A stretch of 64,000 nucleotides of DNA, from the NCBI GenBank assembly GCA_017453335.1, contig JAFTKI010000016.1, positions 19,428 through 83,427 of the forward strand, in the 5' to 3' direction. Below the pieces are notes generated by a model. The model did not search any database and had not been told where the DNA came from. It saw nothing but the letters and a program-made list of their open reading frames with translations. The position numbers and the translations under genes were made by a program. This document shows positions 7,408 to 16,710 of this stretch, piece by piece. Position 1 is the first letter of the stretch. Each line of letters starts with the position of its first letter. Source of the DNA: Clostridia bacterium. Its GTDB lineage: Bacteria; Bacillota_A; Clostridia; Oscillospirales; CAG-272.

Positions 7408-9297
7408 TTATGCTCTGGGGTCAATGCGGCTGGGGGAAACGTAACGTCCGTAGTGATTGAGCTCGTACGGACCTTCACGGTCAAGATACAGCCGCTCGGC
7501 ATCCAACTCCTCAATCGTTTCCAGCTCTCCGTCAAGATACGCCTTGACCTGACGGATCGCACTGTCGATGCGCGCCAGAAGCGCACCGTATCTCATATCG
7601 ATGATGTCCCAACCAAAGGGCTTGTAAAGCTTCATCCAGTTCTCCATGTGCGAAAGACGCTGTGTCTGCACGCGCGCAGAAAGCTCGGGAAGCTCCTCTT
7701 CCACGAACCGCCGAAGAGCCTCTTTGTCGCCTGCACGGTAAGCGGCAGTCAGACGCAAGCCCATCTCGGATTTGATGGAAAGCGTGTGCGAAACCAGCGC
7801 GGAATAAGCAAACAAATTGTCAAGCGCTCCGTTTCTGCCAACCGCCTGCTCAAACACGGGAGTGAGTGCCTCGTAGTGCGCATTCAGGTTTGCATTTTCG
7901 TAGTTTTTATCTGCCAAGCCCGTGAGAATATCCTGCCACATCATAATCTTGGAGGTGTTGCAATGGTGGGGCTTGGGATGATTCAGGCTCTTGATCCAAT
8001 CGTTGAGATCCAACAACTGCAATTTTTCGAAATCGTCGAGGTTGCCGCCTGTACAGAAGCGGAAACGGCGCGCCAGCTTTTCGCGGTCATAGTCCTTGGC
8101 ATATCCCAGCTCGGCAAATAACTGACAGCCAACCAGATTGACCGTGGCAAGCGATTCGGTTCCGTTATCGCCCCAGGTGGTCATAAAAATGTCTTTCACA
8201 CCGCACGCACGGCAAGCGTTCAAGGCATCAAGGGTGGAACGCAAGGTTTGATCCCATGCAAGACCAAAGCCGCGCCAGCTCCAGCAACCGCCTGCAAAGA
8301 TCAGATCCCGATCAAGAAGAAGGTGCTTTCGCAGAAGTGCTTCGTATTGATCCTGCCCTACCGTGTAATAATCCCACAAGATGCAGCGCATCCCCTTTGG
8401 AAGTGTCTCATAGGCATCCTCGGGAATCGGTGCGTATGGATCGTGATATTTCTGTCCTGCTGTACGGAAGAACATATCGTCCCACATCATGGGCTGCAAG
8501 CCAAGCTCACGCACGATATCCATCACGCGTGCCAGATGCTTTTTCATGATAGCACCCGGCTCCTCATAGCCAAAGGTATCGATGTATTTTCCTCTGCCGA
8601 GCTTCCATGCCTCGTCAAGTCCCACGTGAATACGCTTTGTGCGGAAGGGCGCACTTGCCGCAACCAACAAGTCACGGATGAATTCGTAGGTCTCCTCCTT
8701 GCCAACCAAAAGGCAGTCGTCGTAGTCGCGGATCTCCTCAAAGCAAGCCCAGCGAAGTCCGTCGGGCATGTGCGCCAACGTTTGGATACAGGGGATCATT
8801 TCAATTCCCAACGACCACGCATAGTCATCCAGTTCGCGCAATTCCTTTTGGGTGTAGGTGGGACGCATATAACCGAAATAGGGACGGTTCGGAACCTCGT
8901 AGTTATCCTCGGTGTAAAGCATCAGAGTATTCAAGCCCATCAGTGCCAATGAGCGCATGATTCCCTTCAGCGTTTTGACATTGAACGCCGCATTGCCCTG
9001 CGACATATCAAACATCGGTCCGTTCATGCGGAACGCGGGCTGTTCCTCAATACAAAACGCTTCTTTTCCCTCGCGTATCGCCTCCACGGCAAGTCCCAAC
9101 GCACGGAAGAATTGACAACGCTCACAGTACACGATCTCCAGCTCGTTGCCCGACAAGGATACACGCAAAGTCGGCACATCCACCTGCTTGGCGTTCAGAA
9201 CGTAGCCGCCCTCGGCCAGCGTAATTCCAAGATCGGACGCAAGGCACGCAACGCCCTCCTTCAACAGTTCCGGATCACCCTTCAAAAGAATTTTCAT
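7408..9297 (-). CDS. GH20 beta-N-acetylhexosaminidase, GcnA-like
   Basis: 629 residues, nearly the length of streptococcal GcnA (about 627). A small alpha/beta N-terminal domain (about 1-90) precedes the TIM barrel. The GH20 signature HVGLDEAW places the catalytic Asp-Glu pair at D228-E229, and the substrate-pocket region LMLYTEDNYEVP is also conserved. The enzyme should remove terminal N-acetylhexosamine, or glucosamine from oligosaccharides, in the cytoplasm, since there is no signal peptide. GGAGG lies before the ATG. It lies 100 bases after alaS on the same strand with no convincing promoter between, so it may be read through from alaS. A paralogue of similar length lies at 46673-48541. 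Confidence 0.88.
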   Translation of the reverse strand: MKILLKGDPELLKEGVACLASDLGITLAEGGYVLNAKQVDVPTLRVSLSGNELEIVYCERCQFFRALGLAVEAIREGKEAFCIEEQPAFRMNGPMFDMSQGNAAFNVKTLKGIMRSLALMGLNTLMLYTEDNYEVPNRPYFGYMRPTYTQKELRELDDYAWSLGIEMIPCIQTLAHMPDGLRWACFEEIRDYDDCLLVGKEETYEFIRDLLVAASAPFRTKRIHVGLDEAWKLGRGKYIDTFGYEEPGAIMKKHLARVMDIVRELGLQPMMWDDMFFRTAGQKYHDPYAPIPEDAYETLPKGMRCILWDYYTVGQDQYEALLRKHLLLDRDLIFAGGCWSWRGFGLAWDQTLRSTLDALNACRACGVKDIFMTTWGDNGTESLATVNLVGCQLFAELGYAKDYDREKLARRFRFCTGGNLDDFEKLQLLDLNDWIKSLNHPKPHHCNTSKIMMWQDILTGLADKNYENANLNAHYEALTPVFEQAVGRNGALDNLFAYSALVSHTLSIKSEMGLRLTAAYRAGDKEALRRFVEEELPELSARVQTQRLSHMENWMKLYKPFGWDIIDMRYGALLARIDSAIRQVKAYLDGELETIEELDAERLYLDREGPYELNHYGRYVSPSRIDPRA

Positions 9298-9354
9298 AAA
9301 AAGCCTCCATTGTATTCATATTTTGAACAAGGAATAAATTGCTTATTTTTATAA

Positions 9355-9383
9355 CATGGGACAGACCAACGGCCTGTCCCATG
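9355..9383 (-). other. Stable hairpin between alaS and the GH20 gene
   Basis: CATGGGACAG (9355-9364) pairs perfectly with CTGTCCCATG (9374-9383). No real T-run follows on either strand, so it looks more like an mRNA-processing or stabilising hairpin, or a weak terminator. Confidence 0.5.
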
Positions 9384-9397
9384 ATTATCAATCAAGA

Positions 9398-12028
9398 TTA
9401 TTTCAACATTGCTGCAAGCGCATCGTTTGCAGCGGCAAGTGCCTCTGCAACCTTTGCTTCATCGCGTCCGCCTGCCATTGCGTTGTCGGGGCGTCCGCCT
9501 CCCTTACCGCCTGTCACTGCCGCAACCGCGCCAACAAGCTTGCCTGCGTGTGCGCCTGCTGCAACTGCGGTCTTTCCCGCAACAGCAATAAAGTTCAGCT
9601 TTCCGTCACCGTGGATCGAGAGAACCGCAACAACGTCCTCATAGCGTGCCTTGATCTCATCGGCAAGGCTGCGAGCCGCATCTGCCTGCATACCTGCGAG
9701 GTCTGCGCAAACCAAACGAACCGACTTGACATTCACGGCATTTGCCATAATGTCATCCAGCTTGGAAGCCGCCATCTTGGAGTTAAGTGACTCGATCTCC
9801 TTCTTCATTGCCGAAAGCTCTGCCTGAAGCTGAGCCGCGCGCTTTGCAAGATCGGAGGGCTTTTGAACCTTCAATTCCTTTGCCGTGTCCATGATCAGCG
9901 CATTCTTTTCGGCAAGCAAGCCAAGAACACCCAAGCCCGTGGTTGCCTCAATACGGCGAACGCCTGCGGCTACCGAGGATTCGCTCAGAATCTTGAACAT
10001 ACCGATCTTTGCGGTGTTATCAACGTGCGTACCGCCGCAGAATTCGATGGAATGTTCACCCATGCGAACCACGCGAACGATCTTGCCGTATTTTTCTCCA
10101 AACAACGCCATAGCACCCAGCTTCTTTGCCTCTTCCAGAGCCATAGGAGTCATGGAGCCTGCCTGTCCTGCCAGAATTTCGGCATTGACCAGATCTTCCA
10201 CCTTTGCGATCTCCTCTGCGGTCATTGCCGAGAAGTGTGTGAAGTCAAAGCGGCAAACGCTATCCGAAACGTAAGAGCCTGCCTGCTCAACATGCGAACC
10301 GAGAACGGTGCGCAATGCGCTCTGCAACAGGTGGCAAGCCGAGTGATTTCTCATAATTGCCGCACGTCTGTCTGCGTCAACCAACGCGGTTACGGTGTCG
10401 CCAACCTTGACAGCACCCGAAGCCACGGTGCAAAGATGAATATAAATGCCATCGGTCTTCTTGGTATCGGTAACGATCAACTCAGCGGTTGCGGTGCGGA
10501 TCACACCCGTGTCACCGATCTGACCGCCGCCCTCTCCGTAAAAGGGAGTGGTGTCAAGAACCACCGAGCAGTCACCCTCGGAGATCTCGTTTACAGCCAT
10601 ATCATCTGCCATGATTGCCACAACCTTTGCCTCGGCAGACATCTTATCATATCCAACAAATTCGGTTTCCTTCAAGCCCTCCAAAAGCGTTTTGGACGCA
10701 TTCGACCAACCGCTGATATTGGCTCTTGCCTCACGCGCACGAACCTTCTGCTCCTGCATCAGTTCTGCGAAGCGCTCCTCGTTGATCGAAAGTCCTGCTT
10801 CCTCAGCGATCTCACGCGTCAGGTCGATCGGGAAGCCGAAGGTATCATACAGCTTGAACACATCCTCACCCGTGAGCGTATTGCTGTTCTTGCTCTTGGC
10901 ATCCTCGATCATGGTGTTCAGAATTGCAAGACCTGCATCGATGGTAGCATCGAAGCGCTCTTCCTCCATTGCAACCACCTTGAGGATGTAGTCACGCTTT
11001 TCTGCCAGCTCGGGATATGCCTTATCGGACTCGCCAATGGCAACAGCACCCAGCTCGGGCAGGAAGGAACGGTTGATGCCCAGCAGCTTACCGTGACGGC
11101 AAGCGCGGCGCAAAATACGGCGCAAAACGTAGCCGCGGCCTTCATTGGAAGGAATAACACCGTCCGAGATCATAAAGGTTGCCGAACGGATATGGTCGGT
11201 AATTACACGAATCGAAATGTCGTCGTTCTTATCCTTGCCGTAGTCCTTACCCGCAATCGCGCAAACGTTGTCGATCACCTTGTGGATCGAATCAACCTCG
11301 AACATATTGTCAACGCCCTGCATGACACAAGCCAAACGCTCCAGTCCCATACCCGTATCGATATTCTTCTGCGTCAGCTCGGTGTAGGTTCCGTCACCCA
11401 TGTTGTTGAACTGGGTAAATACGTTGTTCCAGATCTCCATGAAGCGGTCGCAATCGCAACCGGGCTTACAATCGGGAGATCCGCAGCCGTATTTGATGCC
11501 ACGGTCAAAGTAGATCTCGGAGCAGGGGCCGCAGGGACCTGTGCCATGCTCCCAGAAGTTGTCGGCTTTGCCAAGACGAACCACGTGCGCGGGATCCACG
11601 CCAACCTTGTTCACCCAAATATCATAAGCCTGCTCATCGCTCTCATAGATCGAGGACCACAGAAGATCCTTCGGGATCTCCAAGGTCTCGGTCAAAAACT
11701 CCCAAGCCCACGGAATTGCCTCGTCCTTGAAATAATCGCCAAACGAGAAGTTTCCCAGCATTTCAAAGAAGGTACCGTGACGTGCGGTGTGTCCCACGCG
11801 CTCCAGGTCGGGGGTACGGATGCACTTCTGGCAGGTGGTAACTCTCGTACGGGGAGGCTGCTCCTCACCCGTGAAATACTTTTTCATGGGTGCCATGCCC
11901 GAGTTGATCAGGAGCAGGGATTTATCGTTGATGGGAACGAGCGGAAAAGACGGCAGACGAAGGTGTCCCTTCGATTCAAAGAATGCCAGATACTTTTCGC
12001 GCAGGTCATTGAGAGATGTCCATTTCAT
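9398..12028 (-). CDS. alaS: Alanyl-tRNA synthetase
   Basis: 876 residues, full length for bacterial AlaRS. The class II catalytic core opens with a methionine-rich start (MKWTSLNDLREKYLAFFESKGH in parts) and contains GMAPMKKYFTG and TRVTTCQKCIRTPDLERVG. The editing domain zinc ligands appear in NHSACHLLQSAL and CGGTHVDNT, and the C-terminal glycine-rich C-Ala domain ends in GGKGGGRPDNAMAGG. It charges tRNA-Ala and clears Ser/Gly mischarging. The start ATG at 12028 has AAAGGA upstream; an upstream extension is not conserved. Its promoter lies at 12075-12103, leaving a leader too short for a T-box. Confidence 0.97.
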   Translation of the reverse strand: MKWTSLNDLREKYLAFFESKGHLRLPSFPLVPINDKSLLLINSGMAPMKKYFTGEEQPPRTRVTTCQKCIRTPDLERVGHTARHGTFFEMLGNFSFGDYFKDEAIPWAWEFLTETLEIPKDLLWSSIYESDEQAYDIWVNKVGVDPAHVVRLGKADNFWEHGTGPCGPCSEIYFDRGIKYGCGSPDCKPGCDCDRFMEIWNNVFTQFNNMGDGTYTELTQKNIDTGMGLERLACVMQGVDNMFEVDSIHKVIDNVCAIAGKDYGKDKNDDISIRVITDHIRSATFMISDGVIPSNEGRGYVLRRILRRACRHGKLLGINRSFLPELGAVAIGESDKAYPELAEKRDYILKVVAMEEERFDATIDAGLAILNTMIEDAKSKNSNTLTGEDVFKLYDTFGFPIDLTREIAEEAGLSINEERFAELMQEQKVRAREARANISGWSNASKTLLEGLKETEFVGYDKMSAEAKVVAIMADDMAVNEISEGDCSVVLDTTPFYGEGGGQIGDTGVIRTATAELIVTDTKKTDGIYIHLCTVASGAVKVGDTVTALVDADRRAAIMRNHSACHLLQSALRTVLGSHVEQAGSYVSDSVCRFDFTHFSAMTAEEIAKVEDLVNAEILAGQAGSMTPMALEEAKKLGAMALFGEKYGKIVRVVRMGEHSIEFCGGTHVDNTAKIGMFKILSESSVAAGVRRIEATTGLGVLGLLAEKNALIMDTAKELKVQKPSDLAKRAAQLQAELSAMKKEIESLNSKMAASKLDDIMANAVNVKSVRLVCADLAGMQADAARSLADEIKARYEDVVAVLSIHGDGKLNFIAVAGKTAVAAGAHAGKLVGAVAAVTGGKGGGRPDNAMAGGRDEAKVAEALAAANDALAAMLK

Positions 12029-12074
12029 AGTAAAACAATCCTTTCGCTTTACACTTAAAAAATCTTTACAGTAT

Positions 12075-12103
12075 AGTATACCATAAAATAAAAAGGATGT
12101 CAA
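12075..12103 (-). promoter_or_regulatory. SigA-type promoter of alaS
   Basis: On the minus strand TTGACA (12103-12098), 17-base spacer, TATACT (12080-12075). Confidence 0.8.
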
Positions 12104-12133
12104 TCACTTCATCCGAGATTTTCACGGGTTATT

Positions 12134-12162
12134 GCAAAAAAGGCTCCGCAATGCGAAGCCCT
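12134..12162 (-). terminator. Intrinsic terminator of the BspA-like gene
   Basis: On the minus strand GGCTTCGC and GCGGAGCC pair around a short loop and are followed by six T. It lies 20 bases after the lipoprotein stop codon and before the alaS promoter. Confidence 0.75.
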
Positions 12163-12181
12163 TTCCCTGTTTCAAAGGTTA

Positions 12182-13621
12182 TCAATTAAAAACAACCGTA
12201 CCATCGGTACAAGTCACGCCAACAACTGAGGTGTCCATATCCCAGCCGAAGCCCTTGGAAACTGCCATCCACCGAGCTGTCGAGCCATGATAGGTCACGT
12301 TGCTCAGTTCGGTACATTGATAGAAGGCATAGTTCCCAATGGTTTCCAGCCTGCTGTTTTTGGCGATTTCAACCGTTTCAAGATCTATACAATCTCTGAA
12401 GGCACTCGCACCAATGCTTGTAATGCCCCCCGGAATTGCAAGCGTTTTTAGGGAAATGCACCCTGAAAACGCGAAATCTCCAATGCTTTTCATCGAATTC
12501 GGGAGAGCAAGCTCGGTAATTTTACGGCAATCTTGGAACGCCTGCTCACCGATCGATATCAAACGGTTTCCAAAGGTAACGCTTTTCAGATTGGTACAAG
12601 AGTAGAAAGTAAGATCTTCAATGGTTGTAACACCGTCCGGAAGTTCAATACCCGCAAGTCTGACACAGCGCGTAAATGCTCCCTTGCCAATGCTTGTAAG
12701 ACCGCTTCCCAAGGTAATACTTTCCAAAACAGTACAGCCCGAAAACGCGAGTTCACCGATTGTTTCTACGCTATCGGGAATTTGAATACTTTTCAGCGCG
12801 GTACAACTGCCGAACGCATGATCCCCAATAGAGGTGAGTGACTTCCCAAGCGTAACATCGGAAAGCTCTGTGCACCAAGAAAATGTATCTTCTCCCAAAG
12901 CGGTCACTCCATCGGGAATGACAATGCTTTTAATAGCGGAACAATTTCGGAACGCGCCTCTTTCAATCGTTTCAACGCTGTTGGGAATGGTGATGTTCCG
13001 AAGCCCTGTGCATTGCGCAAAGCAATCTCTGCCAATATGCGCAAGCCCCTCCGAAAGCTTCACGGTCTTCAAATTGGGAGACTTGGCAAAAACGAAATAG
13101 TCGAGGAACATTACAGTAGATGGAATCGAAACACTTGTCAGACATGTATTGTTTCTGAACACACCCGAGCTAATAGCCATTACGGGAACATCCCTGTAAT
13201 ATGCGGGAATATCGACCTGTGCAGTTGTGCCGTCATATCCAACCACGGTATACGCAATTCCCTGCAGCTCAAGCTCCAAAATTCCGTGTTTGTATGCTTC
13301 GCCGCAAGCCTTACATTTATTATTGATGCCGAAATAGTGTCCGCCCAAGGTGGGGATTTTTTCGGTAATCGTATCGTTACAAACCGAACAGATCTTCGAT
13401 TTTATGCCATCTTCAAAGCATCCGGCAGGAGTGGTTTCTGTCCAGTCCCCATAGGTATGTCCATTTTCACACAAAACGGGAGGTTCGTTGCCGCTATCGG
13501 ATGGTTCTTGACTTTCGCCGCCATTTTCAGGGAGATCGGGCGAGGTTGTTTCGGGTGTTTGACACGCGCACAGGACAAGAGTCAACAACAGCACTATGAG
13601 AAAGCCTAAAATTTTTTTCAT
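12182..13621 (-). CDS. BspA-type leucine-rich-repeat surface lipoprotein
   Basis: 479 residues. A lipoprotein signal (hydrophobic residues 5-17, lipobox LCAC, lipidated Cys20) is followed by a Pro/Ser/Glu-rich linker, then a Cys-rich module (CENGHTYGDW, CSVCNDT, CKACGEA) often found ahead of BspA repeats, then about a dozen LRR_5 repeats with a 23-residue period (pattern LTSIGxxAFxxCxxLxxIxIPxSVxxI). Such proteins are anchored to the outer face of the membrane and bind host or matrix ligands or other cells. The regular 69-base period is protein repeat, not a DNA array. Start ATG at 13621 is preceded by GGAGG. Own promoter at 13696-13724 and own terminator. Confidence 0.92.
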   Translation of the reverse strand: MKKILGFLIVLLLTLVLCACQTPETTSPDLPENGGESQEPSDSGNEPPVLCENGHTYGDWTETTPAGCFEDGIKSKICSVCNDTITEKIPTLGGHYFGINNKCKACGEAYKHGILELELQGIAYTVVGYDGTTAQVDIPAYYRDVPVMAISSGVFRNNTCLTSVSIPSTVMFLDYFVFAKSPNLKTVKLSEGLAHIGRDCFAQCTGLRNITIPNSVETIERGAFRNCSAIKSIVIPDGVTALGEDTFSWCTELSDVTLGKSLTSIGDHAFGSCTALKSIQIPDSVETIGELAFSGCTVLESITLGSGLTSIGKGAFTRCVRLAGIELPDGVTTIEDLTFYSCTNLKSVTFGNRLISIGEQAFQDCRKITELALPNSMKSIGDFAFSGCISLKTLAIPGGITSIGASAFRDCIDLETVEIAKNSRLETIGNYAFYQCTELSNVTYHGSTARWMAVSKGFGWDMDTSVVGVTCTDGTVVFN

Positions 13622-13695
13622 TGAAAATCCTCCTTTTTGTTTTATGGTTGCAAATCTTGTTATTTTCAACTTTTTATGGCATCCGATTCCCCTAT

Positions 13696-13724
13696 AGTAT
13701 ATCAAATCAGAGAAAGCATGTCAA
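13696..13724 (-). promoter_or_regulatory. SigA-type promoter of the BspA-like gene
   Basis: On the minus strand TTGACA (13724-13719), 17-base spacer, TATACT (13701-13696). Confidence 0.78.
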
Positions 13725-13757
13725 TAGAAATCAACCAACGGTTGTTTTTGGAGAGAA

Positions 13758-13788
13758 ACAAAAAGGAGCACTTGAAATGAAGCACTCC
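13758..13788 (-). terminator. Intrinsic terminator of the two-epimerase operon
   Basis: On the minus strand GGAGTGCTT (13788-13780) pairs with AAGTGCTCC (13773-13765) using two G-T pairs, followed by TTTTTGTTT. Confidence 0.7.
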
Positions 13789-13805
13789 CTTTCATGTTGG
13801 AAGGA

Positions 13806-14681
13806 TCAACCCTCGATATATTTCTTCAGGTTCTTGTAGCCCTTTTCAATACCGATCATGCAATCCTCGTTGCCCTCGTATTCGATGGTCATAAAGCCGT
13901 CGTAGCCCGCGCGCTTCATGATCGCCACACACTGTGCAACGTTTACGTCACCCTCACCGATCGCGCATCCAACCAGCTTGTTGCATCCGCGCGTGGAAAA
14001 TCCCTTTTCCTCGGTCACTCTGCCGTGGGGGTAGATGCGGAAATCCTTGGCGTGAACATGGATCGCGTAAGGAGCCAGACGGGAAACTGCCTTTGTGCAA
14101 ACCTCATCCACGCAAGCAAAGTTACCAAAGTCAACCAACAAACCGTAGTTTTCGTGGTCCACCGCATTGTAAAGGGCTTCTACGCGGTCGCTGTCCTGTG
14201 CCACATAGCCGTGGTTCTCGGAACAGGTCTTAATCCCCTTGCTCTGCGCGTAATCCGCGATCTTTCTTGCATTTGCGGCAATCGTGGGCAGCATCTTGGC
14301 AAAGCTTACCACAGTTCCGTCCTCTTGACGCTCCTTTTTGCAAACGTCGTGACGCATCACCTTGGCACCCATTGCAACAGCAACATCCACCTGTCCCTTC
14401 AGGCGCTCAACCTCAGCCTCATCTGCCTCGGGAGAACCCTGATACAGATTTGCGGGAACCGTGTAACCAACCACCTCAATGCCGTACTTCTCCACCTCGG
14501 CGCGGATCTGCTTGGCATACTCAAGCTGATCCTGCAGAGTGGGCTCCGCATTGGGCTTCAGCTCGGTGAAATCGATTCCCTCGATGCCCATTTCAGACGC
14601 AACGCGCGGTACGTCAAGCTGCGTCATTTCTCCCGTTTTGATTTTCTGCTGATAAGAATAAGAACTAACCGAAATCTTCAT
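13806..14681 (-). CDS. Sugar phosphate isomerase/epimerase (TIM barrel)
   Basis: 291 residues of the xylose isomerase-like superfamily. The N-terminus MKISVSSYSYQQKI and GIEGIDFTEL give the first beta-alpha unit. CSENHGY, LLVDFGNFACV, AIHVHAKDF and MTIEYEGNED are the usual metal-binding strands. AAGGAGA precedes the ATG at 14681. It is the second gene of a two-gene operon, 16 bases after the neighbouring epimerase stop. The two proteins belong to the same superfamily but are clearly different sequences, so they probably catalyse consecutive or related steps on one carbohydrate. The substrate is not evident. Confidence 0.85.
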   Translation of the reverse strand: MKISVSSYSYQQKIKTGEMTQLDVPRVASEMGIEGIDFTELKPNAEPTLQDQLEYAKQIRAEVEKYGIEVVGYTVPANLYQGSPEADEAEVERLKGQVDVAVAMGAKVMRHDVCKKERQEDGTVVSFAKMLPTIAANARKIADYAQSKGIKTCSENHGYVAQDSDRVEALYNAVDHENYGLLVDFGNFACVDEVCTKAVSRLAPYAIHVHAKDFRIYPHGRVTEEKGFSTRGCNKLVGCAIGEGDVNVAQCVAIMKRAGYDGFMTIEYEGNEDCMIGIEKGYKNLKKYIEG

Positions 14682-14697
14682 GATATTTTCTCCTTGC

Positions 14698-15552
14698 TCA
14701 GTTGTTTGCAATAATATTTAACAGGTGATCCTTGGCAATTCCGATGTCGCGGGAGGGATCCTCTCCTGCTTCGCGCTCGATGGTCAAAAAGCCGCGGTAT
14801 CCGATCTCCTCCAAAGCCTTCAGGTACGGCACGAATGGAACGCTTCCCTCACCAAGCGGCACTTCCTTGAAGAACTTAATGCCCTGCATATCCTCGGGCA
14901 TGGGAGTTACGCGGTAGATGTATTCGGGATTGGTGCGCTCCAGCATCACGCCGTCCTTTGCGTGGGTATGCACGATATAATCCTTGAGGTTGTGAACAGC
15001 CTGCACGGGATCGTCGCCTGTAACCATCACAAGGTTTGCGGGGTCAAGGTTGACACCAACACCGGTAGAGCCCAGCGCATCCAAAAAGGTTTTGAGAACC
15101 ATAGAGGTCTCGGGGCCCGTTTCGATTGCGAAATGCGAGCCGATGCTGTCTGCATAGCGGGACAGCTCAAAGCAAGCCTGTTGCATAATGCCGTAGCGCG
15201 CAACCGTAGGATCGGTGGGAACCACGCCAATGTGGGTGGTTACGATGTCGGTCTCCAGCTCCTTTGCCAGATCAAGAATACGCTTGGATTTCTCGATCAG
15301 CTCGGGATTGAGGTCGGGATTGCCAAAGCCCTTGCCGAGGTCACCGCAGAGTGCCGAGAAACGGAGTCCGTTGGACTTCACGATATCCAACAGCTCGCGG
15401 CGCTTCGCGGGAGTCAGATTTTCGGGAGAGTTCTCGCCCTTCGTGCTGTACATTTGAATACCCTGTGCGCCGAGAGCCGCCGCCTTTTCGATTGCGGTGC
15501 GGGTGTCGGTGCGGAAGGAGTCGATAATTACGCCGATCGGAAATTGATACAT
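14698..15552 (-). CDS. Sugar phosphate isomerase/epimerase (TIM barrel)
   Basis: 284 residues. Family strands are visible as IGVIIDSF, GIQMYSTKGEN, LCGDLGKGF, VVTTHIGVVP, FAIETGPE, VNLDPANLVM, VHTHAKDG and LTIEREAGEDP. The Glu, Asp, His and Glu of the metal site can be placed in these. AAAGGAAAA precedes the ATG at 15552; the longer frame upstream runs through the leader. First gene of the two-epimerase operon, read from the promoter at 15706-15734 with a leader of about 150 bases that contains no structure I recognise. Confidence 0.85.
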   Translation of the reverse strand: MYQFPIGVIIDSFRTDTRTAIEKAAALGAQGIQMYSTKGENSPENLTPAKRRELLDIVKSNGLRFSALCGDLGKGFGNPDLNPELIEKSKRILDLAKELETDIVTTHIGVVPTDPTVARYGIMQQACFELSRYADSIGSHFAIETGPETSMVLKTFLDALGSTGVGVNLDPANLVMVTGDDPVQAVHNLKDYIVHTHAKDGVMLERTNPEYIYRVTPMPEDMQGIKFFKEVPLGEGSVPFVPYLKALEEIGYRGFLTIEREAGEDPSRDIGIAKDHLLNIIANN

Positions 15553-15705
15553 AATAAATTTTCCTTTCTCCATGTTCTTATTCATTTTAATCCAAGCAGG
15601 ACGAAAAAGCAAGCCACAAAATTATGAAGCTGTTGCACTGTATTGCTTTTTTACCCTGTTGACCGTTTTCAAAACAGCAAAACGATCAATGATTACGGTA
15701 AGTTT

Positions 15706-15734
15706 ATTATACAATAAACAAACGGCAATGTCAA
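15706..15734 (-). promoter_or_regulatory. SigA-type promoter of the two-epimerase operon
   Basis: On the minus strand TTGACA (15734-15729), 17-base spacer, TATAAT (15711-15706). Confidence 0.78.
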
Positions 15735-15775
15735 GTAATCAAAACCTCTTTTCAAAGCGGATTTTCACGGATATC

Positions 15776-15804
15776 TTGACAATCTCCTTTTATCGTGTTA
15801 AAAT
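15776..15804 (+). promoter_or_regulatory. SigA-type promoter of the membrane protein gene at 15838
   Basis: TTGACA (15776-15781), 17-base spacer, TAAAAT (15799-15804), 33 bases before the ATG. Confidence 0.75.
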
Positions 15805-15837
15805 AATATCATAGAATCTACAAAGGAGTAGCGTATT

Positions 15838-16404
15838 ATGAAATTTCAGAAAAATCAACCTAACCTTTCCCCGCGCCAGTTGGCACAAAACCGCTATAAC
15901 TCCGCCAGAGCGAACCTGTTGCTGGTGCTGGTCTTCACCGTGATCAATATCGTCCTCGCTGTTGCAGAGGCGAACCTCTATTTTTTGTTTTCGGCAACCG
16001 TCCCGTATTACATCACAATTATCGGACAATTAATCGCCTTTTTCCCCGAATTCGGAATGCTTGGCACCCCTGCTTTGGTCACCGCGATCGCCATTGCGGC
16101 AGTTCTCCTGTTGCCCTACCTGCTTTGCTGGATCTTTTCCAAAAAAAGCTCAGGCTGGATGATCGGCGCACTGGTCTGCTTTTCGCTGGATACTCTGATT
16201 TTGCTCCTCTTCGCTTTGATAGCGTTTGACACGAGCATGATCGCCGATCTGCTGTTCCACGCATGGGTCATTTACTATCTGATTCTTGGTATTAAATCGG
16301 GCAACGACCTTAAGAAATTGCCTGTTGAAAGCGAAGAACCGTCGCTTGTAAACGAGACAGACTCCTCCGATTACAATCCCTCCGATTACACCCCGAACAC
16401 ATAA
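15838..16404 (+). CDS. Polytopic membrane protein of unknown function
   Basis: 188 residues with about five hydrophobic segments (roughly 25-45, 48-68, 80-100, 107-129, 133-150). The N-terminal 20 residues are polar and carry NLSPRQLAQNRYNSARANL, a motif I associate with small membrane proteins of gut Clostridia but cannot assign. The C-terminal 35 residues are acidic and end with two near-identical DYNP/DYTP units. AAAGGAG precedes the ATG, and a good promoter lies directly upstream. It is monocistronic, divergent from the epimerase operon. No function is proposed. Confidence 0.75.
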   Translation: MKFQKNQPNLSPRQLAQNRYNSARANLLLVLVFTVINIVLAVAEANLYFLFSATVPYYITIIGQLIAFFPEFGMLGTPALVTAIAIAAVLLLPYLLCWIFSKKSSGWMIGALVCFSLDTLILLLFALIAFDTSMIADLLFHAWVIYYLILGIKSGNDLKKLPVESEEPSLVNETDSSDYNPSDYTPNT

Positions 16405-16660
16405 AACACATAAAACATATTAGTCATGACCATCAGCCGTGCCGGTGGCTTGCACAAGCCCCCTTGGGGCATTTCACACGCTGAGCCTATAGGCTCGTCG
16501 AATGATCCGCCACTTGCGGAAGTTGCCCCTCTGCCACAGATGTGGCAACTATCCTTTAGCCTCCCTTTACACAAGGGAGCCTCCGCTGCGGCGGGAACTG
16601 TGCAAAGCGAAAGCTTTTTGGAACCACCGGCTCTGCTGGTGGTTTTCGTTATATAAAAAG
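16405..16660. repeat. Intergenic string of palindromes (REP-like region)
   Basis: No gene is seen here. The stretch holds several compact hairpins: GAGCCTATAGGCTC at 16483-16496, TGCCACA/TGTGGCA at 16532-16547, CTCCCTT/AAGGGAG at 16561-16579, and AACCACC/GGTGGTT near 16621-16644. The CTCCCTT hairpin with its GCCTCC context recurs in part at the right end of the window (63984-64000, CAAGAGCCTCCCC...), suggesting a dispersed repeat family. Confidence 0.5.
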
Positions 16661-16661
16661 C

Positions 16662-16696
16662 AATGCGCGGAAGAGCTTCCTTCCGCGCATTATTTT
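16662..16696. terminator. Bidirectional intrinsic terminator
   Basis: AATGCGCGGAA (16662-16672) pairs with TTCCGCGCATT (16681-16691). T-runs follow on both strands. It serves the AraC gene read leftward. Confidence 0.8.
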
Positions 16697-16710
16697 TGGT
16701 AGATTTCCGA

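Noticed and set aside
9863..12058. Long open frame antisense to alaS, and similar long frames opposite nrdD, the GH20 genes and ddl
   Set aside because: They have no ribosome site or family features and mirror the codon bias of the true genes on the other strand.
12029..12103. T-box riboswitch before alaS (and before glyQS at 26247-26310)
   Set aside because: Clear promoters lie only about 30-45 bases before the start codons, too close to fit a T-box.
12182..13621. CRISPR array suggested by the regular spacing
   Set aside because: The 69-base period is the coding period of 23-residue leucine-rich repeats within one reading frame, with a lipoprotein signal in front.
15670..15690. Catabolite-responsive element in the epimerase leader (TTGACCGTTTTCAA)
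   Set aside because: The match to the cre consensus fails at conserved flanking positions, and one weak site is not enough to claim CcpA control.
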